From Geosiphon pyriformis (Eukaryota > Glomeromycota > Glomeromycetes > Archaeosporales > Geosiphonaceae), in the NCBI GenBank assembly GCA_016748015.1, contig JAAOMT010000694.1:310001-374000 (forward strand): a DNA stretch of 64,000 nucleotides, in the 5' to 3' direction. The notes beneath the pieces are model-generated. The model saw only the letters and a list, made by a program, of their open reading frames with translations, searched no databases and was not told the DNA's origin. Numbering within the stretch: the stretch's first letter is position 1; each line of letters opens with the position of its first letter. Shown here in pieces: positions 59,481-64,000 of this stretch. The position numbers were made by a program, and so were the translations under genes.

Positions 59481-62377
59481 AAATTGTATTCGTTAAAATT
59501 ATACTGAAAAAGAAAAAACTTTTTGTTGTAATTTATTAAATAAATATCTATTAAAAAATAATCAATACTTGTTATTGAATTTTCAGAGTATTAATTAAAA
59601 CATTAAATTGTAACAGCTGTGTTATTTTTTACTTTTAAATTTTTTTTTGAAATAATTAATAACTGCAATTTTGAAACTGGCTCCATTAATTAAATTGCTT
59701 TCACATATAGTCTATTTTTTTATTAAAATTTTTTTATTCAATTTATATTGCTCTTAATTATTTAATTTCTGTTATCTGTTATTTTTTTATAATAATTAAT
59801 AACAATAGTAAAGGTTTTTTTGCAATCATTTTAAAAAATTAAAAATTATAACATTAAACTGATTATATATATTGAATATTTTATATATTTAATTTGCGTT
59901 TTTGGTATAATTCTTAAGTAATTTATATTTTTTTGATTTTATTATTCGTTATTTATTAATTTATTTATTGAAATTTGTAACTTTATTCTAATTCACAAAT
60001 ACAAAAATTAACCTAAATTTTTAATAAACCTATTAGTAATTTCATAATTTATTTAAGTTGATAATAAAGATCTGAAATTTATCCATTTCAGAAAAAGTAA
60101 TTTTAATATTTTTTTAAAAAACTATTTACATAACACAAAAACATTACAATATTTTAAGATTAGCATCATTTTCATTGAAAATTATTCAGTTTTATTTAAA
60201 AAATATTTACAAAATTTGTTTTCAAAGAGTTCAAAACAAAAAAAACGTATAAATTGATTTATTACTAATTAACAAAAAGATCAATCCCATAATAGCAAAC
60301 GAATAGTTTTTGATAGTTGTTATTGAAAAGTGGTCAAAATTGCAAATGATAATATTCTAATGTTAAAAATTAAAAGTTATTTATATTAATACTAATAAAT
60401 TTTGAAAAAATAAAAGAATTTTTAAAAAATTTAATAAAAATTATATATTTAAAATTTATGATTATATAATTTTATTGATAAACATAATAATAAATTAAAT
60501 ATATATATATGAATTAAATTTTAACTATAAAATTATTATTGAATAAATCAGCAATAATTAATTAATATGTGTAAATAGATCGATGAATTCATGTTCTGGT
60601 TAAACGATGAAATCAGAAAGCATTTTAATAATGACATTAATTGAAACAGATAAAGAATTTGAGGGAAGAATCATTTCTTTTTATGTTTATGTTTAAAACA
60701 TAATTATCAAATATTATATATAATTTTATTTTTCTATCTTTTTAAAAGAAAATTTTGAATGTGAGGGTTACTGACTGTAGAGCGCTTCCTTTTCATTAAA
60801 ATTTATATTAAATCTTAAACAATTATCATAAATAAGGTGTAAACTTTTAAACTAATAAATTTTACCGCTGTAAACTTTAGTATTATAAAAAGGGAGGACC
60901 TTTATTTTTCAAATTATTTTAACTTATGGAATTGCAATTTCACACCATAAGGAATGGAAATGAGTACGGGAAATAGATGTAAAAAAAAGTTCGTTTTAAG
61001 TCTTTACCTGCTTCCAAATTTATAAATATTGTTATCATTGATCAATTTAATAAGAACAAACATAGTGTAATTATATGGCAGTTATTTTGAATTTTCTTTT
61101 CCTTAAATTAATATTAACAAATTGAAATTTTGAATGTATATATATATAGCAATTGTTCTATCATAGCACAAATCCTAATTCTTTATACACTTTTAGTTCA
61201 AATTTGGATTCTAAGATAATGTATCCTTGCAAAGAATTATTTTATGAAGTCGAATAATGAAATTATTGCAATAGATTTTTAAAAACACATTTAATTAAGG
61301 GGATAAAGATTATTTTATTGTCATTAATAATTATTTTTGTGAAAGATGAATTATATAATAAAATTTATAGAAATTTTAAGTAGCCATATATTTTTAGTTT
61401 TTGGCTTTCTGGAATATTTTTTGCATTTATCCATTGGTTTTTTTTACATTTAAATGCTTTAGAAAGAAAAGAAAAGCTCATGAAATTATGAAAATTTATT
61501 CGTTTTTTTTTATTAAAAATTTTCCAATGTCTCTATATACATGTATAATGATAGTTTGTTGGCTCTAAGCCTTCTTAATTAGTTCAAAATTATTGATTAT
61601 AAAGCCTTATAAATCAATATCAGAACAGACTGTTTTCTTCAACAAATAATTTTAACAATTCTATAAAAAATTAAAAGAACCAGAAAATGATAAAATGTTA
61701 AGACTCTTAATAATAAAGTTCATTTGTAAACTTTTATTGACAATGTATTTATTAAGTTGTGCTTGATTTTACTTTATTTAAAAAATTAAAATATATATAA
61801 TAATAATATAAATTTTATTTAATACTTAAATCTTTTTATAATTATATTTATTAATTAAATTTAAAAAATAATCAAACAAATCACATATAAACTGAAATAT
61901 TCAAATAATAATGATTTATGAAAATTTAAATTGATAAAAACTAATTAATATATGGTTACTTATTTATTATCATTTATAATTATTATTATTCAAAGCGATA
62001 ATACAAAATATATATATATAAATATATAAAATAAAAATGTAAATGTTTAATTTTAAAATATAAATATAAATGTATATATTATTGTTCCAAATATACAATA
62101 ATATTCATAAATAGTGGTTAATTAATAAAATTATTTGTAATTAAATGTTACTTAAGTATTTAAAAAGCAATATTAATAAAAATCACTGAGAAAACAATTT
62201 ATTTAATTGTAAAAAAATAAGTATATTGTAAATGATTATATGTTTAATTAAAGAAATATGATTAAAATAAAATAATCAATAAAGATCAATTTCAAAGAAA
62301 TTAATGATAATAAAAAAATAAAAATTTTTATAAAATTAATCTAACTATTTTCATGAGCTGGAATTTTAAAAAGTATT
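59481..62377. other. Intergenic, no gene identified
   Basis: Mostly AT-rich. 60560-61100 is less so, but no frame of more than about 30 codons looks like protein. It may include the 3' flank of the lipase-like gene. Confidence 0.5.
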
Positions 62378-63989
62378 TTAAAAATCAAAAATCGAATCTA
62401 AGCTAAGATTATTCGGACTACAATCATTCATTCTTATCCCAAAATATGGTCCTCTATGTATAAAATCATTCGGTACATTATTTATTGACTGGCCAGCATT
62501 GCATTCCTTTGAAAATCAAAAAGGGGGATAAAAATAAGTTAGCTTGATTGACATTTATTAATGAGTAACAATATTAATAAAGTCTAACCTCATTTTCTCC
62601 AGACCTGACCCCATCAGGAAACAAGGATTCAAGAGATACATCATAATATTTCAAACCTTGTGAGTCATAGTCAAACCCCTTACACTCATAAAATGAATAT
62701 TCTCTATTATTTTTCTCTGTTGAACATTCACATGATCCTGGCAAAATCCAATACTCTCTCTCAAAATGTTCCAAATAAATATTTCCAAGCTCACGCGGTA
62801 AAAAATGTGGAACGTGATCGTTAAAATAAGTAATTCGATGAACTTTCAATAGTTTGTTTACCAGTCGGGCAAATACAGCGTTACCAACCCTCGGGGCTCC
62901 AAATGTAATAGTTGAAATTTCAAAGTCAGAAAATTTAATTTCAGGAATAGTACCGAGACCGTCCATCAAAAATGTTTCAATTTTCCATGACAGTCCAGCG
63001 AGTGTTGCATAAGCTAAGAAAAATGTTTTTAATAAATTAACATATTTTTCTTTGAATTTTTATAAAAATTATTTTTTTTAAAACGTACCACCACCAATCC
63101 CGTGTCCAACAAAGCGGATAAACTGAATTGTCGATTTATGTTTTGAATTGAGGAGTAGTCCATCGAGAATTGTAGCAAATAGCGAGGAACGCACAGCTAA
63201 AAAATCGTTTTGCCACTCTTTCTCAACCAGAACCAAGTTATGGGATTTAATTCCTTCTACTCTATATGTTGTCAGTTCATTGCCTCGAGTTTCCCATTGA
63301 AACTTTGTTAGTACTGGTCCTTTAGTCAGGTGAATTAAATAATTTAAAATTTGATTTCTTAATTCATTAGAATTTTTTGGTTGATGAAAATTTTGAATTT
63401 TATAACTTTTATTACCCTTAAAATTTACAATCACTGATCTGCTGGATCTTTCTATATTTACATTAACTTCAAGATAGAATAAAGAAAGTAATTAAAAAAT
63501 TAGCCTTTTTTGAAATTCTCAGATTTAAATAAAAAATTAAAAACCTTTTAAACGGCCACTGGGAACTTTTATAGCAAGATATTGATTTTGCATGCAATAA
63601 ACGTGATTCGAGAAATACGACATCACTTTTAATTCTCGGAAAAAATCAATACTCTGTTTAAGATCAATCAATCGCTTTGATTTTCCATTCACTGAACGAG
63701 TGTTGAGTAATGTCGAGGGATAAAAATTAGGACCAAGACCAGGACCAGGACCAGGACCAGGAATAGGACCAGTACCAGCACCAGCACCAGGAATAAATGC
63801 TTGACTTTTGTTATAATGGAGATTGGTCTGTTCTAAGGTTTTTAAACTAGGCCATGATGAAGTTTGTACATTTAAAGACAGAAGATCAGTATGAACAAAA
63901 ATTGAAAAACTTTTATATAATAATAAATTTAAAAGAAAAAATATTAATAGGATTAATAAGAAATTATTTATATTAAAAATTTGGTACAT
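62378..63989 (-). CDS. Class-3 lipase-like alpha/beta-hydrolase, nucleophile Ser replaced by Gly
   Basis: Four exons on the minus strand: 63989-63545, 63451-63089, 63013-62589 and 62506-62378 (TAA). The introns are 93, 75 and 82 nt, all GT-AG, and joining keeps one frame of 453 codons. Residues 10-31 are a hydrophobic leader (signal peptide or anchor); 67-87 are a Gly-Pro-rich linker. The lipase core follows: V-I-V-N-F-K-G, the elbow G-H-G-I-G-G (264-269, across intron 2), I-T-F-G-A-P-R-V-G-N (305-314), N-D-H-V-P (Asp335), H-F-E-R-E-Y-W-I, and in exon 4 E-C-N-A-G and H-R-G-P-Y-F-G (His428). Asp and His of the triad are kept. The Ser of GHSxGG is Gly266, so ordinary ester hydrolysis is unlikely. 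It could be a secreted or membrane-bound pseudo-enzyme. The ATG lies 11 bases from the window edge, so the promoter is outside. Confidence 0.85.
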
Positions 63990-64000
63990 GTCGAACTTAT

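Noticed and set aside
63078-63434. Stand-alone ORF ending in GHGIGGGTF
   Set aside because: The last codons are intronic; a GT donor at 63088 and an acceptor at 63014 join it in frame to the next exon.

Overview
This is nuclear DNA of a eukaryote, most likely a fungus and plausibly an early-diverging one of the Glomeromycotina (arbuscular mycorrhizal) type. The evidence is a class-3 lipase-like gene with three short GT-AG introns, Ty3/gypsy and Tad-like LINE retrotransposons, and very high A+T almost everywhere. The lineage is an inference from protein style; no marker gene is present. Almost the whole window is a transposon graveyard. Only one gene (62378-63989, minus) looks intact.

Layout. 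1-7620: Ty3/gypsy element A, cut by the window edge. Gag, protease, a cysteine-rich domain, a dUTPase, RT and RNase H share one frame. Integrase and a third ORF follow, then a 3' LTR. 7831-11000: element B, 5'-truncated, with its own third ORF and LTR. 11360-20741: elements C and D, far more decayed. Their LTRs are arranged as large inverted repeats with TGTTAC/TAACA ends. 20742-20935: a minus-strand Ty3 fragment that abuts the same palindromic LTR. 20936-26040: an old, heavily AT-converted LINE on the minus strand. 28494-35255: a much younger copy of that LINE, which stands out as a GC-richer island. It has ORF1 (RRM-like region, CCHC knuckle) and ORF2 (APE endonuclease, RT, RNase H). It carries no apparent frameshift, seven in-frame stops and Asp-to-Asn changes at RT catalytic positions. 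35400-36250: ORF1 relic of another LINE copy. 36250-46300: extremely AT-rich desert; I recognise only a Ty3 integrase relic at 41840-42440.

46300-48100 is a less AT-rich island with three tandem-repeat arrays. 48793-49815 is a lipase-like pseudogene. 50699-52200 holds decayed coding sequence I cannot identify. 53980-55400 holds a kinase-like scrap, an unidentified pseudogene and a Tc1/mariner-type transposase scrap. 55401-62377 is desert with one LTR relic. 62378-63989 is the four-exon lipase-like gene, whose nucleophile elbow reads GHGIGG, so the expected catalytic Ser is Gly. The pseudogene paralogue reads GHGLGG at the same place.

The most interesting signals are: (1) a Ty3 polyprotein carrying a dUTPase and a Cys-rich domain between protease and RT; (2) palindromic LTRs in a related family, with an internal-deletion derivative beside the longer copy; (3) a post-integrase ORF kept in all the Ty3 families here; (4) nonsense and Asp-to-Asn damage without frameshifts in the LINE, which resembles hypermutation; (5) a lipase-fold pair without the nucleophile serine.
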